Part shown: in pieces, positions 1 through 7,241 of the stretch
How positions within the stretch are numbered: position 1 is the stretch's first letter
Layout of the letters: each line of letters opens with the position of its first letter
Origin: Amycolatopsis iheyensis
GTDB taxonomy: Bacteria > Actinomycetota > Actinomycetes > Mycobacteriales > Pseudonocardiaceae
Assembly (NCBI RefSeq): GCF_024703995.1
Contig: NZ_JAMXQV010000052.1
Location: forward strand, 1 to 33,532
DNA: 33,532 nt
Direction of reading: 5' to 3'
Notes under the pieces: generated by a model
Seen by the model: the letters and a program-made list of their open reading frames with translations, nothing else
Databases searched by the model: none
Told to the model about the DNA's origin: nothing
Translations under genes and position numbers: made by a program

Positions 1-150
1 CCGGCGACCGGCGGCTCGGCCCGCTCGGGCGCGGCTTCGGGCGGGACCCGGCGCACCGGCGGCGGCAACCCCCGGTCGGGCTCCGGCTCGGGCGGCGGCG
101 CGGCGGCGTTCTCTTCCGGCACCCGCGCCGGCGCCCGCCGAGGCCGCTGA
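1..150 (+). CDS. Possible C-terminal end of an unidentified low-complexity protein
   Basis: Frame 1 stays open from the left edge to a TGA at 148-150. It encodes about 49 residues rich in Gly, Ser, Arg and Ala, which looks like a disordered tail. Nearly every third codon position is G or C, and a strong hairpin follows 25 bases after the stop; both favour a rightward gene ending here. The opposite strand also has an open, proline- and glutamate-rich frame that looks like a disordered linker, so the strand is not settled. No family can be named. Confidence 0.35.
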   Translation, partial: PATGGSARSGAASGGTRRTGGGNPRSGSGSGGGAAAFSSGTRAGARRGR

Positions 151-174
151 CCTCTCGGCTCACCCCGAACGAAA

Positions 175-209
175 CGGCTCGACCCCGGCCGGCGGCCGGG
201 GTCGAGTCG
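175..209 (+). terminator. GC-rich stem-loop terminator
   Basis: A perfect 13-bp inverted repeat (CTCGACCCCGGCC at 178-190 and its complement at 194-206) encloses a 3-base loop. Outer bases extend the pairing, and a short T/C-rich stretch follows. It sits after the putative stop at 150 and before the gene starting at 252, so it probably ends the upstream transcript. Confidence 0.6.
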
Positions 210-251
210 TCTTCACCGGCGCGCACGCGCCCGCCGTGCCATGCTTCCCGC

Positions 252-617
252 ATGGAGGACACGGACCTGGTGCAGACCGGAATCGGCCTGCTGGCGTCGG
301 TCTACCGGCTGCGCCAGAACCTCGAGAACGGCGGCGAAGCCGGCACCAGCGGTTACCCCGAACTGCTCGAAGGCGCACTCGACTTCACGATGACCGCGGA
401 CTCCCCCGTCCCACCGGAGTACCTCGCCGACGTCCAGGAGATCGTCAAGCAGGCGGTCGACGAGCTGGCGCACCGCCAGGAGGCGATCATGCGCGGGCTG
501 CTGATGGGGTTCGTCAAGGTCGTCGAAGCCTACGAGGACGAGAACCCCGGGCCGGACGTCCTGCAGCTGCTTCAGCAGCTCTCGCTCGAGGTCGCCGTGG
601 AGCCACCGGAAGACTGA
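252..617 (+). CDS. Small acidic helical protein of unknown function
   Basis: A 121-residue protein that I do not recognise. It is acidic, has no signal peptide or membrane segment, and appears mostly helical, with long amphipathic stretches in the second half (around residues 55-115). It is probably cytoplasmic. The ATG at 252 is the first start after the hairpin at 175-209. There is no convincing ribosome binding site in front of it, so a leaderless or weakly initiated message is possible. It converges with the small membrane protein at 638-856, with only 20 bases between the two stops. The coding call rests on codon composition and a sensible length; function is unknown. Confidence 0.6.
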   Translation: MEDTDLVQTGIGLLASVYRLRQNLENGGEAGTSGYPELLEGALDFTMTADSPVPPEYLADVQEIVKQAVDELAHRQEAIMRGLLMGFVKVVEAYEDENPGPDVLQLLQQLSLEVAVEPPED

Positions 618-637
618 GCGCGTCCCGCGGGAAGTCT

Positions 638-856
638 TCAGCCGGTCTTCCGCCGGGCTTTGACCCACGACCAACCGGCGAGACCGGCCCCCGAAACGGC
701 GGGCAACAACCCGGCCGCCGGCGAGAGCGCCGCCACCGCACACACCTCACCGATGAGCAGCGCCGCACCGAAGATGACGACCCACAGGATGCGGACGGTG
801 TTGCGGGTCCGCTCGGCCGAGGCAACCACCTCGGCGAACGCCTCGACCACCTTCAC
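638..856 (-). CDS. Small two-helix membrane protein, last gene of the PadR operon
   Basis: A 72-residue protein with a charged N-terminus (about residues 1-20), two hydrophobic segments (about 22-42 and 46-64) and a basic C-terminal tail (KARRKTG), predicted to lie in the cytoplasmic membrane. The GTG start is chosen because a GGGAGG ribosome binding site lies just upstream and because it overlaps the stop of the preceding regulator by 4 bases (GTGA), a standard sign of translational coupling. No family is recognised. Its place in the operon suggests it works with the XRE-type protein, perhaps as a membrane partner, but that is inference. Confidence 0.7.
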   Translation of the reverse strand: MKVVEAFAEVVASAERTRNTVRILWVVIFGAALLIGEVCAVAALSPAAGLLPAVSGAGLAGWSWVKARRKTG

Positions 857-1770
857 CGGGCCACCTCCCGGGCTTCAGAGCCGCGCAGCGTGAACCGGAG
901 CCCGGGGATACGGCTGAACACCCGGAGCAGGTAGACCGCCTGCGCCCGGCGCGGCCTCCTCGACTGGGCCAGTTCGTCGAGGTCGCTCAGGTACTCGTCG
1001 AGGTACCGCTCGCGCTCGACCACAGGGAGGATCCGCGAGGCCCACCGGATCGCCCGCTGCGACGCTTCGGCCACCGGCCTCCTGAGCACCGGTTCCGGAA
1101 GCACCTTCGGCGGGATGTCGCTCGCTGCGTCGAGCAACTGCGCGTTGGCCAAGTTCTCCAGCTCGGCGATCGCCGCGTCGAGCCGCGTCTTCACCACCAC
1201 CGAGGCTTCGGCTTCCTGGAAACTCTTCGCCCAAGAGAGCTGCGCCACGACGGCGTCGCGGCAAAACTTCGCGCCGTACTGGTAGTCCAGCGCCCGCAGA
1301 GCCCGCGTCGCGGCCTCCACCTGGCGCACGTCCGTCACGCCGATCCGAGCGGGGGCCGGGATGCGCACCGGGCCCGCGGACCACGTGCCCGATTCCGGAC
1401 CGAACACCGCCGCACCCATCGTGGCCTCGGCCAGGTGCGCGAGAAACCTCCGCCGCTCCGACTCGTCGTCCCGGCCGCCGGCTGGGCGTATCGCCGTGGC
1501 TTCGTCGAAGGCGAGGCCCATGTGTCCACGGGGGACACCCAGGCCATCGGCGATCCGCGTGAGCACGTCGTAGGCCATGACCTGGCGACCCTGGAGGATC
1601 TCCGACACCTCGGACTGAGGCTGGCCGGTCATCGCGGCGATCTGGCGCTGCGCGACACCGTGCTTGCGCAGGAGCCGGTAGACCGCGCTGACCTCACGAG
1701 TCGCGAGAGCCGCTCTCATCTCCGGCTGCTCCCACACGTCAGCCGCTACATCCAGGCCCGGGACACTCAC
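853..1770 (-). CDS. XRE-type helix-turn-helix regulator
   Basis: A 305-residue cytoplasmic protein. Residues of about 25-80 form a Cro/C1-type helix-turn-helix, with the recognition-helix region reading QSEVSEILQGRQ. The middle part (about 125-175) resembles a conserved segment of a family of actinobacterial XRE regulators that usually continues into TPR repeats. Here the C-terminus is short and helical, with RYLDEYLSDLDELAQ near the end. A longer upstream start exists in frame, but GTG at 1770 is preferred: it follows an AGGGGGG ribosome binding site and overlaps the PadR stop by 4 bases (GTGA). It is the middle gene of PadR, XRE and small membrane protein, all translationally coupled. The target genes are not known. 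Confidence 0.8.
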   Translation of the reverse strand: MSVPGLDVAADVWEQPEMRAALATREVSAVYRLLRKHGVAQRQIAAMTGQPQSEVSEILQGRQVMAYDVLTRIADGLGVPRGHMGLAFDEATAIRPAGGRDDESERRRFLAHLAEATMGAAVFGPESGTWSAGPVRIPAPARIGVTDVRQVEAATRALRALDYQYGAKFCRDAVVAQLSWAKSFQEAEASVVVKTRLDAAIAELENLANAQLLDAASDIPPKVLPEPVLRRPVAEASQRAIRWASRILPVVERERYLDEYLSDLDELAQSRRPRRAQAVYLLRVFSRIPGLRFTLRGSEAREVAR

Positions 1771-2084
1771 GCGATCCCCCCTGCCCGCCCAGGCCGAAAC
1801 CGCCCGAGGGCCTTGGCCGCCGGATCGGCGCGGTGAAGAGCCGCCTGGACGGTCGCAAGGCTGTTGGGGTCCAACCGGTAGTACCGCCGCTTCGGCCGAC
1901 CCTCCACACGCGTGTCGACCTCCTCCCAGCGGCTCGTCAACCATCCCGCCTTCTCCAGCCGAGCCAGGATCGGGTGGATCGTCCCGCTGGGCAGACCGGC
2001 CGCCTCACTCAGCTGGAGGCCGTACATCTCGCGGTTCGGGTCGTCGATGAGGACGTGCAGCACGAGCTGCGTCGGCAGCGTCAT
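1767..2084 (-). CDS. PadR-family transcriptional regulator
   Basis: A short winged-helix repressor of the PadR family. The typical pattern is visible: MYGLQLSEAAGLPSGTIHPILARLEKAGWL for helices 2-4 (residues about 20-50, quoted with gaps in mind), followed by the wing with RPKRRYYRLDP. At 105 residues it is a minimal PadR without a long C-terminal dimerisation domain. ATG at 2084 is preferred because AGGGA lies 6 bases upstream and the family usually begins MTLPTQ. An in-frame ATG at 2108 lies close to the predicted transcription start and could give a leaderless form. Such proteins usually repress their own operon; the perfect palindrome just upstream fits that. Confidence 0.88.
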   Translation of the reverse strand: MTLPTQLVLHVLIDDPNREMYGLQLSEAAGLPSGTIHPILARLEKAGWLTSRWEEVDTRVEGRPKRRYYRLDPNSLATVQAALHRADPAAKALGRFRPGRAGGIA

Positions 2085-2111
2085 CCGCGGTCCCTGGGCA
2101 CCAGCCATACA

Positions 2112-2143
2112 TGAACTCTACCTAGCCCCCTAAGTAGAGTTCA
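2112..2143 (-). promoter_or_regulatory. Palindromic operator over the PadR operon promoter
   Basis: Two 14-base arms, TGAACTCTACCTAG at 2112-2125 and CTAAGTAGAGTTCA at 2130-2143, are inverted repeats with one mismatch and a CCCC centre. On the minus strand the site contains a plausible -35 (TTGAAC) and a -10 (TAGAGT, plus positions 2115-2120) about 18 bases apart. The predicted transcription start is close to 2108. Position and symmetry fit autoregulation by the adjacent PadR protein. Confidence 0.75.
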
Positions 2144-2157
2144 ACTCAGGTCGATCC

Positions 2158-3042
2158 TCAGAGTGACGAAGTCAGCCCACGCGCCCGCAGCACCGTCCGC
2201 TCCAGCGGCCGGAACACCAGCAGCTCGATCCCGACGCCGACCAGCAGGATCAGGAAGATCGCCGCGATCACCGTCTCGATGCTGTTCAGCGACGAGCCCT
2301 GGTTCAGGTACGCGCCGAGCCCGACGCCCAGCTGCGGTGACAGTGCGATCAGCTCCGCCGCCATCAGCGAACGCCACGAAAACGCCCAGCCCTGCTTCAG
2401 CCCGGCCAGGAACCCGGGCAGCGCGGCCGGCAGCAGGATGTGGCGCGCCGACGAGAGCCGGTTCGCGCCCATCACCTGGCCGACCCTCGGCAGGATCGGG
2501 GGGATCTGGTCGATGCCCGACACCAGGCCGTTCGCGATCGAGGGCACCGAGCCCAGCAGCACGACGAAGTAGATCGCGCCGTCGTTGATGCCGAACCACA
2601 GGATCGCCGCCGGCACCCACGCCACCGACGGCAGGCTCTGCAGCCCGGTCAGCAGCGGCCCGATCGCCGCCCGCACCACGCGGACCTTCGCCACCAGCAG
2701 GCCCAGCGGTGTGCCGAGCAGCACCCCGGCGACGAACCCGAGCGCGGCGCGGTGCACCGACGTCCAGACGAAGCCGAACACCTCGCCCGTGACGACGCGG
2801 CTCCAGAACTCGTCCCACACCGCGATCGGCTCGGGCAGCTGCGCCTCCGTCAGCACCGCCGACGCCCACACGAGCTGCCAGGCGACGATCAGCAGGACGA
2901 GCGCGCCCACCGGCGGCAGGAACCCCCAGGCGAACCGCTTCCAGAAACTCGGGCGCCGCTCCCCGGCGGGGGCGTCGAGCGAGTCCAGTCCGGCGCCGAC
3001 CGCGTCCAGGTCGTCTTCGGCGGACTGGTCAAGCTGCGGCAT
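2158..3042 (-). CDS. ABC transporter permease, sulfonate/taurine/nitrate type
   Basis: Inner-membrane subunit of an importer in the SsuC/TauC/NrtB group, 294 residues, usual for the family apart from a hydrophilic N-terminal extension of about 40 residues. The first membrane segment is near residues 41-60 and about five more follow. The EAA loop that docks on the ATPase is visible as GANRLSSARHILLPAALPG. Its ATG overlaps the end of the ATPase gene by 14 bases, so the two are co-translated. Binding protein, ATPase and permease are transcribed leftward in that order. The substrate cannot be read from the sequence; sulfonates, taurine or nitrate are the family norms. Confidence 0.9.
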   Translation of the reverse strand: MPQLDQSAEDDLDAVGAGLDSLDAPAGERRPSFWKRFAWGFLPPVGALVLLIVAWQLVWASAVLTEAQLPEPIAVWDEFWSRVVTGEVFGFVWTSVHRAALGFVAGVLLGTPLGLLVAKVRVVRAAIGPLLTGLQSLPSVAWVPAAILWFGINDGAIYFVVLLGSVPSIANGLVSGIDQIPPILPRVGQVMGANRLSSARHILLPAALPGFLAGLKQGWAFSWRSLMAAELIALSPQLGVGLGAYLNQGSSLNSIETVIAAIFLILLVGVGIELLVFRPLERTVLRARGLTSSL

Positions 3043-3820
3043 GGGTGCTGATCACCTCTCGCAGGTGCCCGGTGATTTCTTCGGTGAGCTCTTCGGCGTC
3101 GGCCAGCGGGACGTCCGTCCACTCGCGCACGACCTTGCCCGGCCGCGAGGACAGCAGCACCACGCGCTGGCCCAGCCGGACCGCCTCGCGGACGTCGTGG
3201 GTCACGAACAGCACCGACGTGCCGGTGCTGCGGTAGACGCGCAGCAGCTCGCCCTGCAGGACGTCGCGGGTGATGGCGTCGAGCGCGGCGAACGGCTCGT
3301 CCATCAGCAGCAGTGCCTGGTCGGGGTCGCCGCCGACGCGCAGGGTCGCGGCCAGCGCGCGGGCCAGCGCGACCCGCTGCCGCATGCCGCCCGACAGCTC
3401 GTGCGGCCGCTTGCCGCCCGCGCCGTTCAACCGGACGAGCTCCAGCAGCTCGGCGGCCTTTTCGCGACGCTCGGCGCGCCCGAAGCCGGCCAGGCGCAGC
3501 GGCAGCTCGACGTTGCGGGCCGCGGTCAGCCACGGCATCAGCGCGGCCTCCTGGAACATGACCGCGGGCCGCGACGTGTTCAGCGTGATCTCCCCCGCCG
3601 ACGGCGCGTCCAGCCCGGCGACCAGGTTCAGCAGCGTGCTCTTGCCGCAGCCGGACGCGCCGAGCAGGCAGACGAACTCGCCGGGCGCGACGGTCAGGTC
3701 GACGCCGTCGAGCGCGACCACCGCGCGGCCGGCCGGGCCGAACGTCTTGCGGACGCCGTCGAGGCGCACCGCGGTGGCACCGGTGAAGCTGGTCCGGCCG
3801 GTCGGGAGGGTCGTGGTCAT
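3029..3820 (-). CDS. ABC transporter ATP-binding protein, sulfonate/taurine/nitrate type
   Basis: The 263-residue cytoplasmic ATPase of the importer. All nucleotide-binding motifs are present in order: Walker A GASGCGKST, Q-loop VMFQEAALMPWL, signature LSGGMRQRVALARAL, Walker B LLLMDEPFAALD and the switch histidine VTHD. The spacing matches the SsuB/TauB/NrtD subfamily. A GAGAGG ribosome binding site precedes the ATG, and only 19 bases separate it from the binding-protein gene. It overlaps the permease gene by 14 bases. Active family members energise uptake by coupling ATP hydrolysis to the permease EAA loops. Confidence 0.93.
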   Translation of the reverse strand: MTTTLPTGRTSFTGATAVRLDGVRKTFGPAGRAVVALDGVDLTVAPGEFVCLLGASGCGKSTLLNLVAGLDAPSAGEITLNTSRPAVMFQEAALMPWLTAARNVELPLRLAGFGRAERREKAAELLELVRLNGAGGKRPHELSGGMRQRVALARALAATLRVGGDPDQALLLMDEPFAALDAITRDVLQGELLRVYRSTGTSVLFVTHDVREAVRLGQRVVLLSSRPGKVVREWTDVPLADAEELTEEITGHLREVISTHAAA

Positions 3821-3839
3821 CGCTGGCTGCCTCTCGAAG

Positions 3840-4901
3840 TCACTTGGCGAGTTCGGGCGCGTTCACGGCGGGCTGGTTCTTCTCCTTGAGGACGTCGTTC
3901 AGCGGGCCGAAGTCGGCGAAGCCCTTCAGCGCGACGGCCGACTTGACCACGCCCGCGGTCACCGAGTCCTGCGCGAGCTGCGGGAACTCGGCCGGGATCG
4001 GGTCGGTGGTCAGCTCGATGCCGGAGAACGCGCGGTCGATGACCGCCGGGCTCAGGCTGCTGCCGGCGAGCTCCTTGAGCGCGCCGTTGACGACGGTCTT
4101 GGCTTCCGCGGGGTTGGTCTTCGCCCAGTCGATCGCGGCGAGCTCGCCCTTCAGCACGGCCTTGACGGTGTCCGGGTGCTGCTGCAGGAACTCGCTGCGC
4201 ACGATGACGACGGTGGTCGGGAACCGGCCACCGGGCCACAGGTCCTTCTCGTCGACCAGGACCTTCGCGCCGGCGTCGAGGACCAGCCGGGACGCCCACG
4301 GCTCGGGCAGCCAGCCGCCGTCGACCTCGCCCTTCTTGAACGCGTCGAGCGTCTTGGAGTTGTCGAGGTTGGTGATCTTGACCTGGTCGGTCAGCTGCTT
4401 GCCGGCCAGGAACTTCTTGAGCGCGACGTCCTGGGTGTTGGCCAGCTGCGGGGTGGCGATGGTCTTGCCCTTGAGCCCCTCGACGTTCGTGATGTCCGGC
4501 TTGACGACGAGCTGCGCGCCACCCGAGACGGCGCCGCTGACCAGCTGGATCGTGCCCTTGGACTTGGTGAAGGCGTTGATCGCCGGGCCGGAGCCGATGA
4601 AGGCGATGTCGAGCGAGTTGCCCAGCAGCGCGTTGACCTCTTCGGGGCCGGCGTTGAAGGTCTGGGTGGTGAGCTTGGCCGAGCCGAGCTGCTGCTTGAA
4701 GAAGTCCTTCTTGACGCCGATGAGCGCGGGCGCGTGGGTGACGTTCGGGAAGAACCCGAGCCGCACCTCACCGGCGGCGCCCTGGTTCGCGGCCGGCGCC
4801 GCGGTGCTCTCCGCGGCGCGGGAACAGCCCGCGAGCACGCCCACGACGGTCAGGGCGGCGAGCGCCGAGGCCAGGAAGCGGGTCTTGTGGTGGGTGCGCA
4901 C
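3840..4901 (-). CDS. ABC transporter substrate-binding lipoprotein, sulfonate/taurine/nitrate type
   Basis: The 353-residue extracytoplasmic receptor of the importer, of the SsuA/NMT1-like fold. It begins with a lipoprotein signal: basic MRTHHKTR, a hydrophobic core and the lipobox LAGC with Cys26 as the lipidated residue. The core begins EVRLGFFPNVTHAPALIG and continues in the usual SsuA-like pattern with the motif GWLPEPWASRL in the middle. The open frame extends further upstream, but GTG at 4901 is chosen because it places the signal peptide at the N-terminus and has GAAAGGCGAC in front. First gene of the operon. No SAM riboswitch or other sulfur-control leader was recognised upstream. Confidence 0.9.
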   Translation of the reverse strand: MRTHHKTRFLASALAALTVVGVLAGCSRAAESTAAPAANQGAAGEVRLGFFPNVTHAPALIGVKKDFFKQQLGSAKLTTQTFNAGPEEVNALLGNSLDIAFIGSGPAINAFTKSKGTIQLVSGAVSGGAQLVVKPDITNVEGLKGKTIATPQLANTQDVALKKFLAGKQLTDQVKITNLDNSKTLDAFKKGEVDGGWLPEPWASRLVLDAGAKVLVDEKDLWPGGRFPTTVVIVRSEFLQQHPDTVKAVLKGELAAIDWAKTNPAEAKTVVNGALKELAGSSLSPAVIDRAFSGIELTTDPIPAEFPQLAQDSVTAGVVKSAVALKGFADFGPLNDVLKEKNQPAVNAPELAK

Positions 4902-4961
4902 GTCGGCGTCGCCTTTCGGGGGTCGGTGTCGGGGCGAGGTTCGCACGGTCACCCACTGAGG

Positions 4962-5036
4962 CGCATAGCCATCCGCATCCCGGGAAATCCCGTGAGATTC
5001 CTTGACATCGGCCGCCGCTGCCCCTAGTGGCGGCCG
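4962..5036 (-). promoter_or_regulatory. Possible control region of the ABC importer operon
   Basis: Part of the 296-base region between the divergent importer and 5198 genes. It holds a near-perfect 12-base palindrome, CGGGAAATCCCG at 4981-4992, just upstream of a weak minus-strand -10-like TATGCG (4962-4967). An 8-bp stem (CGGCCGCC at 5009-5016, GGCGGCCG at 5029-5036) lies beyond it. A regulator site is plausible from position, but no regulator family is indicated. Confidence 0.3.
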
Positions 5037-5197
5037 TTCGACCAGCTCACAGGTGGTGCCGCCAGAGCATCGCGGGCACGCGGCACCGGCGCGAGGGCTC
5101 CCGCCATGTGGGCGCTCCGTGTCCGAATTCCCCGGCGCGGGCAACCACCGGCGTCACCCGAACGTGGTAAGGGTGACCGACTGCATCGGAGGGGAAC

Positions 5198-5584
5198 ATG
5201 ACGAGCCGACGGGGCCAGGGAGCCACCGGCGTCCGCGTGGCGCTGGTCGTGCTGTTCATCGGAATGGGCCAGGCGACGTTCGAGTGGTTCAGGTCACTCG
5301 GCATGGACGCGCTGACGAGCCTGGTGGTCTGGGCGATCCCGGTCATCACGGCGGCGGCCGTCACGTTGGTGCTGTGGCTGGTGTCGGAGCGCGCGTTCGC
5401 GCTGCGCAACTGGCTGCCGGTGGCGGTGAGCATCCCGGTGTACCTGGGCGGAGCATTCGGCCTCGCCACGGCGACCGCCAGCTTGGTGGCGTCGATCGTG
5501 ACCGGGGTCGGGTTCGGGATCGCGGTGGTGGCACTGGCGGGACTGTGGCGCGCGCGACGGCGTGAGGAGCCGGCGCGGCACTAG
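5198..5584 (+). CDS. Small four-helix membrane protein
   Basis: A 128-residue protein with four predicted membrane segments at about residues 13-31, 39-62, 68-90 and 94-115, and short basic ends (MTSRRGQG and ARRREEPARH). It has no recognisable catalytic or transport motif and belongs to no family I can name. ATG at 5198 is supported by a strong GGAGGGG ribosome binding site. It is transcribed divergently from the ABC importer. A palindromic repeat starting 9 bases after its stop probably serves as its terminator. Confidence 0.75.
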   Translation: MTSRRGQGATGVRVALVVLFIGMGQATFEWFRSLGMDALTSLVVWAIPVITAAAVTLVLWLVSERAFALRNWLPVAVSIPVYLGGAFGLATATASLVASIVTGVGFGIAVVALAGLWRARRREEPARH

Positions 5585-5592
5585 AACCAGCG

Positions 5593-5641
5593 CCCCAATG
5601 TGGCCTTGGTTGCGTCTTGCGCACCGAAGGCCACATTGGGG
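5593..5641. repeat. Palindromic intergenic repeat, copy 1
   Basis: Left arm CCCCAATGTGGCCTTGG and right arm CCGAAGGCCACATTGGGG form a long hairpin directly after the 5198-5584 gene. The outer arms match those of the repeat at 24376-24462, so this is one family of dispersed palindromes. The sequence TTGGGG that ends the right arm occurs again at 6230-6235 on the far side of the insertion element, now followed by GCGCT as in the intact copy at 24376-24462. Confidence 0.75.
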
Positions 5642-6227
5642 TTGTTTCATCGTGAACGTGGCTGGTCAGGCCGTCGAGCCCTTGGTGTTTGCCTGTGACG
5701 GTAAGACGCGGTGCCCGGACCAGCGTGGCGACCAGGCAGATAGGTGAAGCCCTCGGCAAGATCGAGATGTGAGTCAATCACCCGCCGAGGGCTTCGGTCC
5801 TCTTTCCTACCAGGTCACCCTTCCCCTGTCTCGTCAGACCCTGCAGCTGGTCGCCGAGCTGATCCGCACCCACCGAAGCCGGCTGCGGTCCCGCTGGCGC
5901 AAAGCCGACCCCCGCCGCGAGCAGGTCGTGCTCACCCCCTACAAAGCCGAAGCCCGACGGCCGCTGAGCAAGGCCCAGAAGCAGGCCAACGCCGCGTTTT
6001 CGGCGATGCGGTGCGCGGTGGAGGGCGGCTTCGCCGCCCTCAAACACTGGCACATCCTCGACCGGCTCCGCCTCAACACCCGCCACGCCACCACCCTGCT
6101 GCAGGCCCTGCTCGTGCTCACCCAGCACGAGCAGAACATCCGCGACAGTGTCCGCCCAGGTCTGGGGTGAGCATTACCAGACTCGGTCAACACAACCTGA
6201 CCAGCCCGAATCACGATGAAACAACCC
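5639..6227. mobile_element. Internally deleted insertion sequence with intact terminal inverted repeats
   Basis: The ends are 32-base inverted repeats beginning GGGTTGTTTCATCGTGA, at 5639-5670 and as the complement at 6196-6227, matching at 28 of 32 positions. ATTGGGG occurs at both borders (5635-5641 and 6229-6235), consistent with a target-site duplication of up to 7 bases, although the left copy overlaps the first bases of the repeat. The only ORF inside is a shortened transposase. At roughly 590 bp it is far smaller than a working DDE element, so it is likely non-autonomous. The target was the end of a palindromic intergenic repeat. Confidence 0.75.
5769..6170 (+). pseudogene. Internally deleted DDE transposase (IS5/DDE_Tnp_4-like)
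   Basis: A 133-residue open frame that joins two separated parts of a transposase. Residues about 12-55 resemble the N-terminal DNA-binding region of DDE transposases (LPLSRQTLQLVAELIRTHRS). Residues about 58-122 resemble the extreme C-terminus (RPLSKAQKQANAAF, then GFAALKHWHILDRLRLN, then LLQALLVLTQHEQ). The whole central part carrying the catalytic DDE residues is missing, yet the frame stays open across the junction. A full-length relative should be about three times longer. It cannot catalyse transposition, but it keeps the likely end-binding domain and might act as a small inhibitor; that last point is speculation. Confidence 0.75.
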
Positions 6228-6242
6228 GATTGGGGCGCTCGG

Positions 6243-7241
6243 TCAGTGGCGCAGCAACAACGACACGTCACCGAACTCGTGCCACAAGTACCGGCGCTCC
6301 ACCGCCGCCTCGTAAGCGCTCTGGACCAGCTCCCGCCCCACCACCGCCTCCAGCAACAACAGATGCGACGCCTCGGGCGCGTGCAGCCCGGTGACAATCC
6401 CGTCGACCACACGCGCCGGCCGATCCGGGCCCAGGACCAAGTTCGTCCACCCCGAAGCCACGCCCAGCTGAGCCGACGACTCCAGAGCCCGCGCCGCCGT
6501 CGTCCCCACCGCGATCACCCGGCCCCCGCGGGAACGAGTCCACGACACCAAAGCGGAAGTAGTCGGAGGAACAGTGAAACGCTCCGGCTGCGGAGGCTCA
6601 CCAGCCTCCGGCGAGGACACCCCGGTGTGCAGCACCAGCGGCGCGAACAGCACCCCCTCCGTCACCAGGTCCACCACCAGCGAAGCCGAGAACGGCCGCG
6701 CCGCCGACGGCATCTCCGCGCTGCCCGGCTCCCGGGCGAACACCGTCTGGTAATCCGCCAGGGGCCACGCCCGCGGGACGTACCCATAACGAATGGGACG
6801 GCCGAACGTCACCAGCAGGCCGGGCACCGGCGCCGACACCGCCGCCCGCCACAGCCGCTTCGAACCAGCAGCGAACGGCTCCCGCAACGTCAGTGACGCG
6901 CCACCGGGCAGGTCCACCCGCTCCCCCGCCCGGCCGTCCAGCAACGGACCGCCGGGGGCCCGCAGCTCGACGACCCACGCGCCGTCGTCCAGCGCCGTCG
7001 CGAAGTGGACCACGACCGGGCCGCCGGCCCGGGTTGCGTCGACCGCCGCCGGGAGGGTGCCCGATGTGTTGACCACCAGCAGGTCGCCGGGGCGGAGGTG
7101 GGCGCCCAACGACGAAAACACCGTGTGGTGGACACCTGACGGCGACGCGACCAGCAGGCGGACCTCGTCGCGGGCCAGACCCCGTGCCTCCGGCGGGGCC
7201 GACGCCGACAGCTCGTCCGGCAGGTCGAACCGGATGTTCAT
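6243..7241 (-). CDS. QueA-like protein (S-adenosylmethionine:tRNA ribosyltransferase-isomerase family)
   Basis: A 332-residue cytoplasmic protein of the QueA family. In true QueA the enzyme transfers and isomerises the ribosyl of SAM onto 7-aminomethyl-7-deazaguanine in tRNA to make epoxyqueuosine. Matching segments are PGDLLVVNTSGTLPA near the N-terminus, DYQTVFAREPGSAEMPSAARPFS in the middle (given here for its YQTV and GS-MP-A positions), LHTGVSSP, VIAVGTTAARALES and the ending YLWHEFGDVSLLL. It departs from the classical motifs: the conserved M-H-x-E that normally follows LH-G is replaced by a PERFTVPP segment. Its ATG overlaps the SDR stop by 4 bases. No other queuosine gene is in the window, so the true substrate is uncertain. 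Confidence 0.75.
   Translation of the reverse strand: MNIRFDLPDELSASAPPEARGLARDEVRLLVASPSGVHHTVFSSLGAHLRPGDLLVVNTSGTLPAAVDATRAGGPVVVHFATALDDGAWVVELRAPGGPLLDGRAGERVDLPGGASLTLREPFAAGSKRLWRAAVSAPVPGLLVTFGRPIRYGYVPRAWPLADYQTVFAREPGSAEMPSAARPFSASLVVDLVTEGVLFAPLVLHTGVSSPEAGEPPQPERFTVPPTTSALVSWTRSRGGRVIAVGTTAARALESSAQLGVASGWTNLVLGPDRPARVVDGIVTGLHAPEASHLLLLEAVVGRELVQSAYEAAVERRYLWHEFGDVSLLLRH

Noticed and set aside
236..934. Second rightward frame overlapping 252-617 and continuing to 934
   Set aside because: Arg/Pro-rich shadow with no recognisable domain; it covers two better-supported genes on both strands.
4902..5197. Possible SAM or other sulfur riboswitch upstream of the sulfonate-type importer
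   Set aside because: I looked for SAM-I, SAM-II and SAM-IV conserved cores on the leader strand and found none; only a short palindrome and one stem are present.
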